In this document: one piece after another, positions 46,348 to 56,948 of the stretch
Layout of the letters: each line of letters opens with the position of its first letter
How positions within the stretch are numbered: position 1 is the first letter of the stretch
From: Lachnospiraceae bacterium
GTDB taxonomy: Bacteria > Bacillota > Clostridia > Lachnospirales > Lachnospiraceae
DNA: 64,000 nucleotides
Direction: 5' to 3'
NCBI GenBank assembly: GCA_014804655.1
Contig: JAAUZK010000024.1
Span: 214,357-278,356, forward strand
Made by a program: the position numbers and the translations under genes
Notes under the pieces: generated by a model
Databases searched by the model: none
The model's input: the letters and a program-made list of their open reading frames with translations, nothing else
Told to the model about the DNA's origin: nothing

Positions 46348-46746
46348 TCATCCTGTGAAAGCTGTGTCATAATAGGGAACAACCAGATGTCTCCCATATT
46401 GTATAGAGTCACCCGACAGAGAATTCATGGTTTTAACTTCATTAATATAGTCGTTAATAGAAGTATAATGTTCCCCGTCCATGTACTCTTCTGCAATTGA
46501 CCATAATGTGTCATTGTTAGATACCACAATACTCTTATAATATTTGTAAGAAGGTGCTGCGTCAGCCTTGGCATTGGATCGGAAGCTGCTTAATGCCACG
46601 GAGCAGGTGACGATCAGACATACGGTCATGACTAAAATAAGAAAATTCTTCATCATCTCCCGCTGCCTTCTTGCTCTATTTCTGCGTATTCTTCGTTCAC
46701 TTCTCAAATCTTCTCTTCTCATATATCTCGCATGATTAGTATACAT
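46348..46746 (-). CDS. LysM-domain protein, YneA-like SOS division inhibitor
   Basis: 132 residues. Arg-rich cytoplasmic N-terminus (SERRIRRNRARRQRE), a membrane helix at about 33-53, then a single LysM domain (IVVSNNDTLWSIAEEYM...HLVVPYY). This architecture and its divergence from lexA match YneA, which delays septation during DNA damage. Its promoter region holds LexA-type boxes, supporting the SOS assignment, which remains inferred. AAAGGAG lies 12 bases before the ATG. Confidence 0.75.
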   Translation of the reverse strand: MYTNHARYMRREDLRSERRIRRNRARRQREMMKNFLILVMTVCLIVTCSVALSSFRSNAKADAAPSYKYYKSIVVSNNDTLWSIAEEYMDGEHYTSINDYINEVKTMNSLSGDSIQYGRHLVVPYYDTAFTG

Positions 46747-46773
46747 CTCTCTGATCGTCTCCTTTCCTAAAAC

Positions 46774-46840
46774 AGAACAAATGTTGCGAACAAACGTTCT
46801 TTATGCTCTGTATTATATCGAACATATTTTCTAGTGTCAA
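46774..46840 (-). promoter_or_regulatory. SOS promoter of the LysM gene with three LexA-type boxes
   Basis: On the minus strand TTGACA (46840-46835), 17-base spacer and TATAAT (46817-46812). One LexA-type box (CGAACATATTTTCT, 46819-46832) overlaps the spacer. Two more (CGAACAAACGTTCT, 46787-46800, and AGAACAAATGTTGC, 46774-46787) lie downstream of the start site. The middle box matches the Gram-positive CGAACRNRYGTTYC consensus. Confidence 0.8.
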
Positions 46841-46859
46841 TACTTTTAAACAAAATTTT

Positions 46860-46918
46860 CGAACAAATATTCAGAATATATGTTTGCTTTTTGCTCTTTA
46901 CTGTGTTATGCTTATAAT
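46860..46918 (+). promoter_or_regulatory. lexA promoter with an upstream LexA-type box
   Basis: TTGCTC (46891-46896), 16-base spacer, TATAAT (46913-46918), oriented to lexA about 105 bases on. A fourth box, CGAACAAATATTCA (46860-46873), lies just upstream of the -35. LexA autorepression through this box is inferred. Confidence 0.55.
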
Positions 46919-47023
46919 ATCTTAAGAAATTAGTCTCTTTCTTAAAGTATGCGCTTTCTTTTTTCACAATTAAGCGTAGGAACAATTTCACAATTTATTT
47001 AGGAAAGGATAAGGTTATTATTT

Positions 47024-47644
47024 ATGGGTTATGGTAAGATTACCGCAAAGCAGCAGCAAATACTTGACTATATTAAAGATGAAATCTTAAAGCGGGGATA
47101 TCCGCCGGCAGTTCGGGAGATCTGCGAAGCTGTCAATTTAAAATCAACTTCTTCCGTGCACTCTCACTTAGAAACCCTTGAGAAGAACGGATATATCAGA
47201 CGTGACCCCACCAAACCGCGTGCTATTGAAATTTGCGATGATAATTTTCAGATGGTACGCACAGAGATGGTTTCCATTCCTGTAATCGGACAGGTTGCTG
47301 CCGGGCAGCCCATTCTTGCTGAACAGAATATTGAGAGCTATTTCCCTGTTCCCGCTGATATGGTACCGAGCGGTGAGTCCTTTGCTCTGAAGGTTAAGGG
47401 CGATTCCATGATCAACGTAGGAATCTATAACGGTGACCAGATTTTTGTTAAGAGCTGTCAAACTGCTAATAACGGAGATACAGTGGTTGCCTTGATCGAT
47501 GATTCCGCTACTGTTAAGACATTTTATAAAGAAAACGGCCATATTCGTCTGCAGCCCGAAAACGATTCTATGGAGCCTATTATTGTTGATAACTGTCAGA
47601 TTCTGGGCAAGGTTTTTGGTGTATTCAGACTGTACCGCCAATAA
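47024..47644 (+). CDS. lexA: SOS repressor LexA
   Basis: 206 residues. N-terminal winged helix ([33 protein letters not shown]). The self-cleavage Ala-Gly in VAAGQPI is at about 91-92, with catalytic Ser in GDSMI (about 128) and Lys in TVKTF (about 165). RecA-stimulated cleavage induces repair genes. A GGAAAGG site lies upstream of ATG. Confidence 0.96.
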   Translation: MGYGKITAKQQQILDYIKDEILKRGYPPAVREICEAVNLKSTSSVHSHLETLEKNGYIRRDPTKPRAIEICDDNFQMVRTEMVSIPVIGQVAAGQPILAEQNIESYFPVPADMVPSGESFALKVKGDSMINVGIYNGDQIFVKSCQTANNGDTVVALIDDSATVKTFYKENGHIRLQPENDSMEPIIVDNCQILGKVFGVFRLYRQ

Positions 47645-47752
47645 TATTGATATCTGAACTGATATTTTTTGTAAATCATGTATGAATTATTCACGCTGTA
47701 TAGTTATTGGTATATTTTCCAGTATAGTATATTTGGCGTAAGACATAATAAT

Positions 47753-47788
47753 AGTAACTGTCAACGAAAGTCGGCAGTTACTATTTTA
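47753..47788 (+). terminator. Hairpin after lexA with GAAA loop
   Basis: AGTAACTGTCAAC-GAAA-GTCGGCAGTTACT, about 13 pairs with one mismatch and one G-T, then a modest T-rich stretch. Probable terminator of lexA; the T-run is weak. Confidence 0.6.
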
Positions 47789-47880
47789 AGTTTATGACGA
47801 GAATCTTTTAAAGGCACGAAAATTAGCCTATCAAGATTTGAAGTAACGGGATTGTACGTTTTCAAAAAGGGGGAAAAAGC

Positions 47881-48102
47881 ATGAAAAATAAAGGTTTAGA
47901 TTATCTTGCCCTGACGATTGCCATTATCGGTGCTATTAACTGGGGGTTGATCGGTCTTTTCAGTTTTGACCTTGTGGCATTTGTTTTCGGTAATATGTCA
48001 TGGTTCTCAAGAATCATTTATGCGTTAGTCGGTATTTCGGGTCTTTATATCATCACGTTCTATATGTATGCAGGTGGTGAGACACGAAGCGCCGATTCGT
48101 AA
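47881..48102 (+). CDS. DUF378 domain membrane protein
   Basis: 73 residues with two membrane helices: TIAIIGAINWGLIGLFSFDL and IIYALVGISGLYIITF. NWGLIGLF is the DUF378 signature. Function unknown. GGGGGAAAAAGC precedes ATG and a terminator follows. Confidence 0.85.
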   Translation: MKNKGLDYLALTIAIIGAINWGLIGLFSFDLVAFVFGNMSWFSRIIYALVGISGLYIITFYMYAGGETRSADS

Positions 48103-48142
48103 TTATTTATGCAAAACGGATTTTAACAGTCCGAATAAACGT

Positions 48143-48183
48143 AAGCCGGCATTGCCTTTTACAGCATGTCGGCTTCTGTTTTT
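48143..48183 (+). terminator. Rho-independent terminator after the DUF378 gene
   Basis: AAGCCGGCAT pairs with ATGTCGGCTT (one G-T), followed by CTGTTTTT. Separates the plus-strand DUF378 gene from the minus-strand rsfS. Confidence 0.75.
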
Positions 48184-48207
48184 GCTTATAGGAAGTCTCA
48201 TCCATGT

Positions 48208-48549
48208 TTAAAAGTTTTCCACAAGCTTCCCGTCTCTCCAAATGCGCTCAAGATCGTAAAACAAACGGTTTTCTTTATCAAAAATATGGATAATCACATC
48301 ATGGAAATCAAGGAGTATCCAGTTGGCGCTATTATATCCTTCAATCTGTCTTAGGGGAACGCCCGCCTTTCCGAGCTTCTCTTCTACGTTGTCGGAAAGA
48401 GCCTGAATTTGGCTGTTATTTGTGCCGTTTGCGATAATGAAATAATCCGCAATCACGGATACCTCGCTGATATCGATCACCTTGATGTCTTCCGCCTTTT
48501 TATCTTCCAATGCTTCAATGGCAAGTTTTGCAATTTCTTTACTGTCCAT
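48208..48549 (-). CDS. rsfS: Ribosomal silencing factor RsfS
   Basis: 113 residues. MDSKEIAKLAIEALEDKKAEDI, then ADYFIIANGTN and DFHDVIIHIF are RsfS/Iojap signatures. Binds L14 and blocks subunit joining in starvation. ATG at 48549 follows GGAAGC; the longer frame from 48633 runs into yqeK. Last gene of the obgE-nadD-yqeK run. Confidence 0.93.
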   Translation of the reverse strand: MDSKEIAKLAIEALEDKKAEDIKVIDISEVSVIADYFIIANGTNNSQIQALSDNVEEKLGKAGVPLRQIEGYNSANWILLDFHDVIIHIFDKENRLFYDLERIWRDGKLVENF

Positions 48550-49219
48550 AAACTGTTGCTTCCTTTCTTTCTGTTGTATCGTATATAGGAAATTGTTTTG
48601 CAGACCCTGCATGCCGTACTTTATAATATTCATAGGTTTCTCTGGTCATAGGATCTATTTTCCCGCCCTTCCGGGTCAGATGGGCTAACGTATCCTGTAA
48701 GATTCTGCATAACGCTTCATTCAAGTCCTGATAGGCCAGTTTTCTTGCCGCCGCAAGATTCTGCATATATTGCTCCTCAATAGCTGCGGTTCTTTTCATA
48801 TGCTTCCGTCCGGGTTCAATATAGTCCGCGATATAGATTACTTGTTCCAGCGGACTCATCTGCGGTCTGCCCGTAGTGTGATAATATATTGCATTCAAAA
48901 TGTCTTCATCGGTAATGCCATATTCCTGCTTTGCCAGCGCACCGCCTGCTTTGGCATGTAAGAGCGGAGAATCTTCCTGGGCCTCAGTTTCTGAGAGTAC
49001 AATATGATTTTTGACACAAAGAGACATCTGCTTTTTGTAACTTAAGCACTTGGCGCAGTCATGCAGCATACCCGCTACAAGCGCTTTTTCTATATCTACG
49101 CCGTGTACCGCAGCCAGATTAGCCGCCGTATATGCCACACTCAAAGTATGCTCATATCGCTTGGGTTCCAGCGTTTTCTCCATCTCTTTTCTTAATTTTG
49201 CCAGATCTGCTGTTTTCAT
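48539..49219 (-). CDS. yqeK: HD-domain hydrolase YqeK (Ap4A hydrolase)
   Basis: 226 residues. HD-domain metal motif in VAGMLHDCAKCL with upstream His (RYEHTLSV) and downstream His (HAKAGGALA; YHTTGRPQMS). YqeK proteins cleave diadenosine tetraphosphate symmetrically. Overlaps rsfS by 11 bases and follows nadD by seven. Confidence 0.9.
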   Translation of the reverse strand: MKTADLAKLRKEMEKTLEPKRYEHTLSVAYTAANLAAVHGVDIEKALVAGMLHDCAKCLSYKKQMSLCVKNHIVLSETEAQEDSPLLHAKAGGALAKQEYGITDEDILNAIYYHTTGRPQMSPLEQVIYIADYIEPGRKHMKRTAAIEEQYMQNLAAARKLAYQDLNEALCRILQDTLAHLTRKGGKIDPMTRETYEYYKVRHAGSAKQFPIYDTTERKEATVYGQ

Positions 49220-49226
49220 GTGTATA

Positions 49227-49853
49227 TCAATCCTCTCCGGGATGTTCCTCTTCGCGATATAAACCTTGCTGTGCTATATATAATCTGACAGATTCTGGCA
49301 CATCCTTCTCGACGGACTCTCCGGCCGCAATCTTTCTTCGGATATCTGAAGAAGAAATATCCATGCATTCTGTCTGCAGCAGACGAATGTCTGCACGGTA
49401 TTCTTTTTGTAAAACCCGAATCTGATCTTCCATGTCCGCAGTCGTCTTGCCATCCCTCACGGCTGCCAGAATACAGCAGTCAGAGAAAATTTCCTCGGGA
49501 TGAGCCCACTTGGACATGTGAAAAAGACTGTCAGCGCCTACAATGAAATAGTATGCAGTCTGCGGATTTTCCGCCCGCAGTCGTTTTAGAGTCTGATAGG
49601 TGTAAGTATTGCCAGTCTGCGTCAGCTCCAGGTCGGACAATATAAACCGAGGCTGTCCTTCGATCGCAAGTGTCGTCATTTCGGCACGTATTCGTCCGTC
49701 TTCCACCTTCTGGTCAGCTTTCATATACGGTACACCGCATGGCATGAAAAGCACTCCATCCAGTTCAAACTGCTCCAGTGCTTTCTGTGCGAGCATCAGA
49801 TGACCGTTATGGATCGGATTGAATGTACCGCCCATGATACCTACTTTTCTCAA
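49227..49853 (-). CDS. nadD: Nicotinate-nucleotide adenylyltransferase
   Basis: 208 residues, TTG start after AGGAGGT. Nucleotidyl-transferase (T/H)xGH loop in GGTFNPIHNGHL, and the C-terminal ISSSDIRRKIAAGES. Makes deamido-NAD from nicotinate mononucleotide. Confidence 0.95.
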   Translation of the reverse strand: MRKVGIMGGTFNPIHNGHLMLAQKALEQFELDGVLFMPCGVPYMKADQKVEDGRIRAEMTTLAIEGQPRFILSDLELTQTGNTYTYQTLKRLRAENPQTAYYFIVGADSLFHMSKWAHPEEIFSDCCILAAVRDGKTTADMEDQIRVLQKEYRADIRLLQTECMDISSSDIRRKIAAGESVEKDVPESVRLYIAQQGLYREEEHPGED

Positions 49854-49903
49854 ATTCTACCTCCTGAACAGCAATGCCGTGCCGGACCTTATATTTGTAC
49901 TAA

Positions 49904-50221
49904 TCACTCAATTTCCTTGCTTAGAAGGATTTTCCTTCGGCAGCACGATTTTCGGGTCTTTTTGTCCGGCTTGTAAAGTACGATCTTCTTACCGATCACC
50001 TGCACTACTTGAGAATGTGTACGTTCCGCAATTACCTGCGCGATCTCACCGGGATCATCCATGCAGTTTTTTAATACGGCGATCTTAATCAGTTCTTTTG
50101 TATTGAACGCTTCATTAATCGCCGATGTAAATTCCGGTGTCAGGCTGGATTTTCCTACTTGAAAAATAGGATTTAACGTACTTGCCAAACTCTTTAAATA
50201 TGCTCTCTGTTTACTTGTCAT
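49904..50221 (-). CDS. YhbY family ribosome-assembly RNA-binding protein
   Basis: 105 residues. CRM domain fold: MTSKQRAYLKSLASTLNPIFQVGKSSLTPEF and KIAVLKNCMDDPGEIAQ, KIVLYKP. CRM proteins associate with pre-50S ribosomes. Lies between obgE and nadD, both ribosome- or growth-linked. Confidence 0.92.
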   Translation of the reverse strand: MTSKQRAYLKSLASTLNPIFQVGKSSLTPEFTSAINEAFNTKELIKIAVLKNCMDDPGEIAQVIAERTHSQVVQVIGKKIVLYKPDKKTRKSCCRRKILLSKEIE

Positions 50222-50277
50222 AATATACCTCTGTTTTCAACTGTACTAAAATCATATTATCGATCTTATCCAGTGCA

Positions 50278-51585
<1,308 letters not shown>

Positions 51586-51639
51586 TTATTAGAAAAAAGG
51601 CTCCAAACACCTAGATGTTCGAAGCCCGAATCAATCATC

Positions 51640-51924
51640 CTATTTCTCTACAGGATATACGGAAGCCTGTTTCTTGTCTCTTCCTTTTCTCTCGAAACGA
51701 AGCACACCGTCAACCAGAGCATACAATGTGTCGTCGCCGCCGATTCCCACATTTACACCTGGATGGATCTTGGTTCCGCGCTGTCTGTATAAGATATTTC
51801 CTGCCTTAACGAATTGTCCGTCAGCTCTCTTCGCACCTAATCTCTTGGCCTCGGAATCTCTACCGTTCTTAGTAGAACCAACACCTTTCTTATGTGCAAA
51901 AAATTGAAGGTTCATATTTAACAT
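51640..51924 (-). CDS. rpmA: 50S ribosomal protein L27 with cleavable N-terminus
   Basis: 94 residues. Begins [18 protein letters not shown]: the LQFF segment is the N-terminal extension removed by Prp in Firmicutes, exposing AHKKG at the peptidyl-transferase centre. GAGGAGGTGT site upstream. Confidence 0.96.
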   Translation of the reverse strand: MLNMNLQFFAHKKGVGSTKNGRDSEAKRLGAKRADGQFVKAGNILYRQRGTKIHPGVNVGIGGDDTLYALVDGVLRFERKGRDKKQASVYPVEK

Positions 51925-51928
51925 GGTA

Positions 51929-52261
51929 TTACACCTCCTCAAATGTCAATTTACAATAGTTCTTCCCATATTGTTTCTCAATCTGGGTAAGTCCCAACAC
52001 CAGTGAATCCACGAGTACCCTTGAAGTCTCCTTCAAAGTCCGGTCAACAAACCTACACCGAATGACTCCGCGGTCTTTGTCTGTCTCCACGTTTATCTTC
52101 TCCGCTGTTATCTCTTCCAGAGAATTGATCGTGTTAATGACAAGTACCGAAATGGATGCGCAAATGATATCTTCACCATAATTGGCGTATCCTGCATGTC
52201 CGTCACATGTAAACCCCTGATATTCTCCTGCTGTTGTTTTATAAAATGTGATCTGTGTCAT
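51929..52261 (-). CDS. prp: Ribosomal-processing cysteine protease Prp
   Basis: 110 residues. Catalytic His and Cys in [20 protein letters not shown]; family marks [13 protein letters not shown]. Cleaves the L27 extension, encoded five bases downstream. Formerly ysxB. Confidence 0.93.
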   Translation of the reverse strand: MTQITFYKTTAGEYQGFTCDGHAGYANYGEDIICASISVLVINTINSLEEITAEKINVETDKDRGVIRCRFVDRTLKETSRVLVDSLVLGLTQIEKQYGKNYCKLTFEEV

Positions 52262-52374
52262 CTCACACCTTTGACTACGATCTCCGGCATCTGTTGATTG
52301 GTCTGCGGTGATCGTCTCTGCACACTCTCAAAAAATGATGTGTAAATAAATACCTTGTATCAGTATCAAAAATA

Positions 52375-52680
52375 CTATGCATTTATTTTATCGATCTTAA
52401 CCTGAGTGTATGCTTGCCTATGACCATTTTTCTTGTGATAGCCTGTTTTTCTCTTGTACTTGTATACGATAACTTTGCGGTACTTACCCTGATCCATAAC
52501 GGTTCCGGTAACAGTTGCACTCTCTACATCGCCTGCAACCTTAAGTTCCTTATCGCTAACAGCTATAACCTGGTCAAATGTTACAGAAGCTCCGACTTCA
52601 GCGTCCAGCTTTTCAACCTTAATGACGTCTCCCTCAGAAACTTTGTACTGCTTTCCACCTGTTGCAATAATTGCGTACAT
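52375..52680 (-). CDS. rplU: 50S ribosomal protein L21
   Basis: 101 residues, begins [20 protein letters not shown]. First gene of the rplU-prp-rpmA-obgE set. Strong GGAGGTG site; the ORF start at 52698 adds six doubtful residues. Confidence 0.96.
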   Translation of the reverse strand: MYAIIATGGKQYKVSEGDVIKVEKLDAEVGASVTFDQVIAVSDKELKVAGDVESATVTGTVMDQGKYRKVIVYKYKRKTGYHKKNGHRQAYTQVKIDKINA

Positions 52681-52700
52681 ATGGCACCTCCTATTCATGA

Positions 52701-52768
52701 ACCGAAGTCCATTTACTCGCTAGCTTCGGTGATGTCTATATGATATAATACTAAAAAACCATTATCAA
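52701..52768 (-). promoter_or_regulatory. rplU promoter and probable L21 leader hairpin
   Basis: On the minus strand TTGATA (52768-52763), 17-base spacer, TATCAT (52745-52740). Downstream the leader folds as ACCGAAG...CTTCGGT (52730-52701). Firmicute L21 genes often have a regulatory leader RNA (Rfam L21 leader); whether this hairpin belongs to it needs a covariance search. Confidence 0.5.
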
Positions 52769-52896
52769 TGGACATACTTCTACCTCACTATGCGGCATAC
52801 TCGATTATAATATCCTTTTTGGAGATATTTGTCAATGTATTTTCTTTTAAAAATCATTAAAAATCATCAAAACCCTGTAATTTATCAAAAAAACCT

Positions 52897-53556
52897 TTAG
52901 TTTGTTCTCATCCTATTACTATAACATCCTATCGCTATCAGATAAGATATGAGCAAAACTGCTATACTCACCGCCACACATATGGCACTCAAAAGGCCTT
53001 GATTAATTTTAATACTGAAATCGACATCCCCTGCCGAAGATACATTTAATGCTGTATATGTGACAAGCGCCACCACTGCCATAAGAACAATCACGCACCA
53101 GAAACGTGCTTTAGCATAGGGTAACCGCAAACAGATCGGAATTTGAATGCAAGTCACTGCCGTGAAGATTAATAGTGATTCGCAGACTGCCGTAAGAAGT
53201 GTCATGAACTGTAATGTATCACCGTATACAAACATAGCGCCGACGCCTATTATGACAGTCACTCCCAATATTATTAAATACTGAATGTAGCAAAAAAGAA
53301 ATCTGCCGGCAACAATATTTTTATTGTCAAGCGACAGTGAGGCATATAAACGCTCAAGACCGTTTTTATCCTGTATCATAAAAATATTAGTTGAAGCTAG
53401 TGCCGCGTACCATGCCGCCGTAAAGCAAAGAGTATACATGGAAGACTCCATGAAACTGAAAATCGCAGTGATTACGAAAGTAGCAACAATATTTTCAAAG
53501 ATCAATGATTTTGCCGTGTAATAATCGAGTTTTGTCATTTTGAATGTTCCTGACAT
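52897..53556 (-). CDS. ABC transporter permease
   Basis: 219 residues with about six membrane helices (for example YIQYLIILGVTVIIGVGAMF). Lacks ABC-2 signature motifs that would fix a subfamily. Its gene overlaps the ATPase gene by 22 bases and with the GntR gene forms a YtrA-like cassette. Substrate unknown. Confidence 0.8.
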   Translation of the reverse strand: MSGTFKMTKLDYYTAKSLIFENIVATFVITAIFSFMESSMYTLCFTAAWYAALASTNIFMIQDKNGLERLYASLSLDNKNIVAGRFLFCYIQYLIILGVTVIIGVGAMFVYGDTLQFMTLLTAVCESLLIFTAVTCIQIPICLRLPYAKARFWCVIVLMAVVALVTYTALNVSSAGDVDFSIKINQGLLSAICVAVSIAVLLISYLIAIGCYSNRMRTN

Positions 53557-54410
53557 CTCTTAGCCTCCTTTCCGATATGAACAATAATTTCATCTACTGT
53601 GGGCGTATCTAGCACAAACCCCTTATATTTCTTCGCCGTATCAGTCTTTATAAGCCCCTCAAATCCAAGAGCTGTCTGGGACAGACCGATTAAATGCTGC
53701 CGCAGGCCTTCTGTCAGTTCACCTGGAGCGCCTTTGATAACACAATACTTTGCAAGCAGTTCTTCCATACTTCCAGTATAAACAATCCTCCCATGTTCCA
53801 GATATGTGATATAATCGGCCACTTTTTCTAAATCTGTTGTAATATGTGTAGAAAAAAGTACGCTTTTCTCCCCATCCTGAATGTAATCCTGAAGAATGTC
53901 CAAAATTTCGCTTCTGGTTGTGGGATCTAACCCGCTTGTAGGTTCATCCAGAAGAAGCAGCTTCGCGTTATGAGAACACGCGCATGCCAGCATAAGTTTC
54001 ATCTGCATCCCGCGCGACATTTTGCCGATTCTTGTCTTATCAGGAAGCTCAAACTGCTCTTTCATTCTGATAAATATGTCGTGGTTCCATTCGTCATAAA
54101 ACATGGACAGCGCCTTTTCCAGCTCCTTAACAGTCCATGTGTCCACGAAAAAGTTACTGTCATATACGATACCGATCTCCTGTTTGATCTGCTTTTCATA
54201 TTCGAGGTGATCTTTACCGAACACTTTAATGCTGCCGTCATCCTTTTTCATCATATTCATGATAAGATTGAGCGTCGTTGTTTTACCGGCGCCGTTAGAG
54301 CCAACCAGCCCCATGATATAACCTTTGGGAAGTTCAAAACTGATATCGTGCAGCGAAAATTCCGAAAAAGTTTTACTTACATTATGCAATTCCAAATTAT
54401 TTTCAGTCAT
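53535..54410 (-). CDS. ABC transporter ATP-binding protein
   Basis: 291 residues. Walker A GSNGAGKTT, signature MSRGMQMKLMLACA, Walker B LLLLDEPTSGLDP, H-loop STHITTDL. The signature is atypical (MSRGM for LSGGQ), as in bacitracin/YtrB-like exporters of the GntR-linked type. Partner permease is downstream. Confidence 0.92.
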   Translation of the reverse strand: MTENNLELHNVSKTFSEFSLHDISFELPKGYIMGLVGSNGAGKTTTLNLIMNMMKKDDGSIKVFGKDHLEYEKQIKQEIGIVYDSNFFVDTWTVKELEKALSMFYDEWNHDIFIRMKEQFELPDKTRIGKMSRGMQMKLMLACACSHNAKLLLLDEPTSGLDPTTRSEILDILQDYIQDGEKSVLFSTHITTDLEKVADYITYLEHGRIVYTGSMEELLAKYCVIKGAPGELTEGLRQHLIGLSQTALGFEGLIKTDTAKKYKGFVLDTPTVDEIIVHIGKEAKRCQEHSK

Positions 54411-54783
54411 CGCTTACCTCCTGTAATAATTTCAATAAGTTGCCTAGTTCATCGGGTGACAGGGATGCCCTGCGCGCTGCCGTGATCGCGTTATTTAAAT
54501 GACTCTCCACTTCCTTAATCAGCTGCTCCCGCATTAAGTCCGAGCCGCTGGGCATTACATAGAATCCTTTTCCTTGTCTGCTTGTGATATATCCCTCCTC
54601 TTCCAGCTCATTGTATGCCCTCGTTGTAGTAAGGACACTGATTTTCAGGTCTTTAGCTAGTTGCCGCAGGGATGGGAGCATTTCATTTTCACACAGTTCA
54701 CCGGTTAAAATCTGTGTCTTGATCTGTTCCTTGATCTGCTCATAGATCGGCAGATCAGAGCTGTTTGACAATACAATATGCAT
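54403..54783 (-). CDS. GntR family regulator (YtrA-like)
   Basis: 126 residues. Winged-helix YEQIKEQIKTQILTGEL and LPSLRQLAKDLKISVLTTTRAYNELE; short YtrA-type C-terminus without an effector domain. Its gene overlaps the ABC ATPase gene by eight bases. The dyad at 54803 just upstream is probably its operator. Start 54783 is preferred; the ORF extends to 54858 across the operator. Confidence 0.88.
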   Translation of the reverse strand: MHIVLSNSSDLPIYEQIKEQIKTQILTGELCENEMLPSLRQLAKDLKISVLTTTRAYNELEEEGYITSRQGKGFYVMPSGSDLMREQLIKEVESHLNNAITAARRASLSPDELGNLLKLLQEVSDD

Positions 54784-54802
54784 ATGTACACCTACTTTCT
54801 TA

Positions 54803-54828
54803 ACTGTACTGTTATTTACAAGTACAGT
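54803..54828 (-). promoter_or_regulatory. Operator-like dyad before the GntR gene
   Basis: ACTGTAC (54803-54809) and GTACAGT (54822-54828), perfect seven-base arms, 12-base spacer, about 20 bases upstream of the GntR start codon. Typical of an autoregulated GntR/YtrA site; binding is inferred. Confidence 0.65.
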
Positions 54829-54855
54829 ATATACAGATATTACAGATATGTCAAG

Positions 54856-54907
54856 CATAAAAAAGAGCCGTTGTCCGACAGATGATTGATCTGACCATAC
54901 AACAGCT
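54856..54907 (-). terminator. Rho-independent terminator of the NUDIX gene
   Basis: Read on the minus strand, AGCTGTTGT pairs with ACAACGGCT around an inner CAGAT/ATCTG stem, followed by six T. Lies between the NUDIX gene and the GntR promoter. Confidence 0.75.
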
Positions 54908-54995
54908 TATGATTCCTCTTCTATTCCTCTCGTGCTGCCGTGCGTCATGTACACGGTACACAAGTGCTTCAAAATACAAAAACAAATGCTTCCTT

Positions 54996-55556
54996 TTACG
55001 CTTCACCCTTCGACATCACAAAGAAATACGCCGCCATCTGCGCTCTGGAACTGAATTCTTCCGTCTCTAACAGTTCCCGCACCTCTTCTTTGCTGTAAAA
55101 ATTGGCCGTGATCTGCTCATTCTCCGATGTATGATCCTCGAAATCCCCTTCCGCATCCACGAATGCGATCTGTGTTTTCACATCGGAAAAGGCAACCGCC
55201 GCAAAAGAAGGCGGCAGAATACTGCGAATTTTTTTCACACTGAGTCCTGTCTCTTCATAAAGTTCCCTTTGAATACATTCTTCCAAAGACTCCCCTTCGT
55301 TGATCATACCCGCACACAGATTGTATACGAAGCGGTTAACACCCATGCGAAATTCCCTCAGTAACAGCAGCTTATCCTCGTGGTACGCCACGATGGAAAC
55401 ACCGCTTACACGCTGTCCAATCGCCTCCGGTCCCGCAATCTCACTCCGGCTGACGATCTCGTATTTTTTCTCCCTGCCTGCCTTATTGATATAGGTCAGC
55501 TCATAATTTTTCAGGTACTTTCCGTCTTTTACCTTCTCGAAACTCAAAAGCTTCAT
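54996..55556 (-). CDS. NUDIX hydrolase
   Basis: 186 residues. Nudix box GMINEGESLEECIQRELYEETG (G-x5-E-x7-REL-x-EETG) at about residues 80-100. The length and preceding beta-strands suggest an ADP-sugar pyrophosphatase; substrate unproven. ATG at 55568 or 55556 both possible; a further upstream frame is unlikely. Confidence 0.9.
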   Translation of the reverse strand: MKLLSFEKVKDGKYLKNYELTYINKAGREKKYEIVSRSEIAGPEAIGQRVSGVSIVAYHEDKLLLLREFRMGVNRFVYNLCAGMINEGESLEECIQRELYEETGLSVKKIRSILPPSFAAVAFSDVKTQIAFVDAEGDFEDHTSENEQITANFYSKEEVRELLETEEFSSRAQMAAYFFVMSKGEA

Positions 55557-55610
55557 ATGAAAAACCATGCCTTTCTCTTTTTCTTTAATCCTATTGTAGT
55601 ATAACATATC

Positions 55611-56882
55611 TTATAATTTATGCGGAGCCGCTACTCCAAATTGCTCCCGGAAACTCGGGTTCACTTTCTTCCTTGTAATTTCCATCAATCCGAGTCCCGT
55701 CATATCCACAACATCTGCTGTGATACTGTCTTTCTTAAGCAAACTTCTCATATATTCCACGAGCTGTCTCTCATGCTCCTTTTTTCTGAAATTAATGAAA
55801 TCCACCAGAATAATGCCCGATAAGTTTCTCGCCCGCAGATGTACGGCAATCATCTCGGCCGCTTCCATGTTGATCTTTACGGCTGTTTCCTCTTTATCTT
55901 TGCCCTGCTCGCATTTTCCGCTGTTTACGTCAATGGAAATAAGGGCCTCTGTCGGCTCAATGACAAGATAACCGCCGGACTTTAACCATACCTTCCTTTC
56001 TAAAAGCTCATGGATTCGCGTTTCTACGGCATACAGTTTATAAAGCGGTAGCATCCGGTCCTCATAGAGACGGAGCGACAGATCCGTTCCCGTAAACTGG
56101 GATTGAAGTACTTCATAGATTTCGGGAAGATCGGTGATTACCTCATCATATTCTGCCGTATAGGTGTTTTCAATAAAATGAACATAATCGGGCTTTCTGC
56201 GGTACAGGCAGCTATAGCAGGTACGTTTATCCGCAATCTGCATAATATGCTCCAACTGCTCTGTCAAACACTGTGCTTCTTCAATCAACGGCTCATCTTC
56301 GGTAAGTTCCCCGGCATTCGTACGGACGATAAGCTGATAATGTTCGGCTATCTGCCGCAGCGCCTCTATACTTCGGAATCTGATCTGCTTCTTCTTACTC
56401 AGTTTGGATGATATCTGAACAATGTTCCGTCCGCAAATGCCGCCAGAGTCCTCTGTCTGTATACCGTAATCCGGTTCTGTATGGTTCCGGTAATATTCCT
56501 GTCGCGGCACCCCTACGACAGCATACTGCCCTGACAGGGAAATTGATGTCGTCACACCTGCCAGTTTCGTTTTCATCGGTTCTTTGATGATCTGAACGGG
56601 AATTTCGTCTCCCGTTTTAATCTTCCCGTCCGCTTTCCGATTCACCACACAGGCGTATTTTGCGTCCGTAAGCGGCAAAAAGGTGAGATATCCCTGCCCC
56701 AGATCCACAAATGCGGCTCCGATATTTTCAGAGATATTCTTCACCTTGCCTACATAGATGTTCCCTACCGCATACTCGTTCTGATTCTGTACCTGTATGG
56801 AAAGAATCTGATTATCCCGTATGAGTATGGAGAGTAATTGTTCATTTAATTTTAAAATCAGAATTTTGCCTTTTGCCGACAT
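55611..56882 (-). CDS. rng: Ribonuclease E/G family protein
   Basis: 423 residues. N-terminal S1-like domain (GNIYVGKVKNISENIGAAFVDLGQG), RNase H-like core and DNase I-like site with SIDVNSGKC and IILVDFINF. Processes rRNA and mRNA. Shorter than E. coli RNase E, as in RNase G. A sigma-A-like promoter is at 56949-56977. Confidence 0.93.
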   Translation of the reverse strand: MSAKGKILILKLNEQLLSILIRDNQILSIQVQNQNEYAVGNIYVGKVKNISENIGAAFVDLGQGYLTFLPLTDAKYACVVNRKADGKIKTGDEIPVQIIKEPMKTKLAGVTTSISLSGQYAVVGVPRQEYYRNHTEPDYGIQTEDSGGICGRNIVQISSKLSKKKQIRFRSIEALRQIAEHYQLIVRTNAGELTEDEPLIEEAQCLTEQLEHIMQIADKRTCYSCLYRRKPDYVHFIENTYTAEYDEVITDLPEIYEVLQSQFTGTDLSLRLYEDRMLPLYKLYAVETRIHELLERKVWLKSGGYLVIEPTEALISIDVNSGKCEQGKDKEETAVKINMEAAEMIAVHLRARNLSGIILVDFINFRKKEHERQLVEYMRSLLKKDSITADVVDMTGLGLMEITRKKVNPSFREQFGVAAPHKL

Positions 56883-56948
56883 CGCAGACTCCTGCTTATA
56901 TCATCCTACGTTTAAAACTACGCCTTATGACTGAAGTTCACTGTGAAT

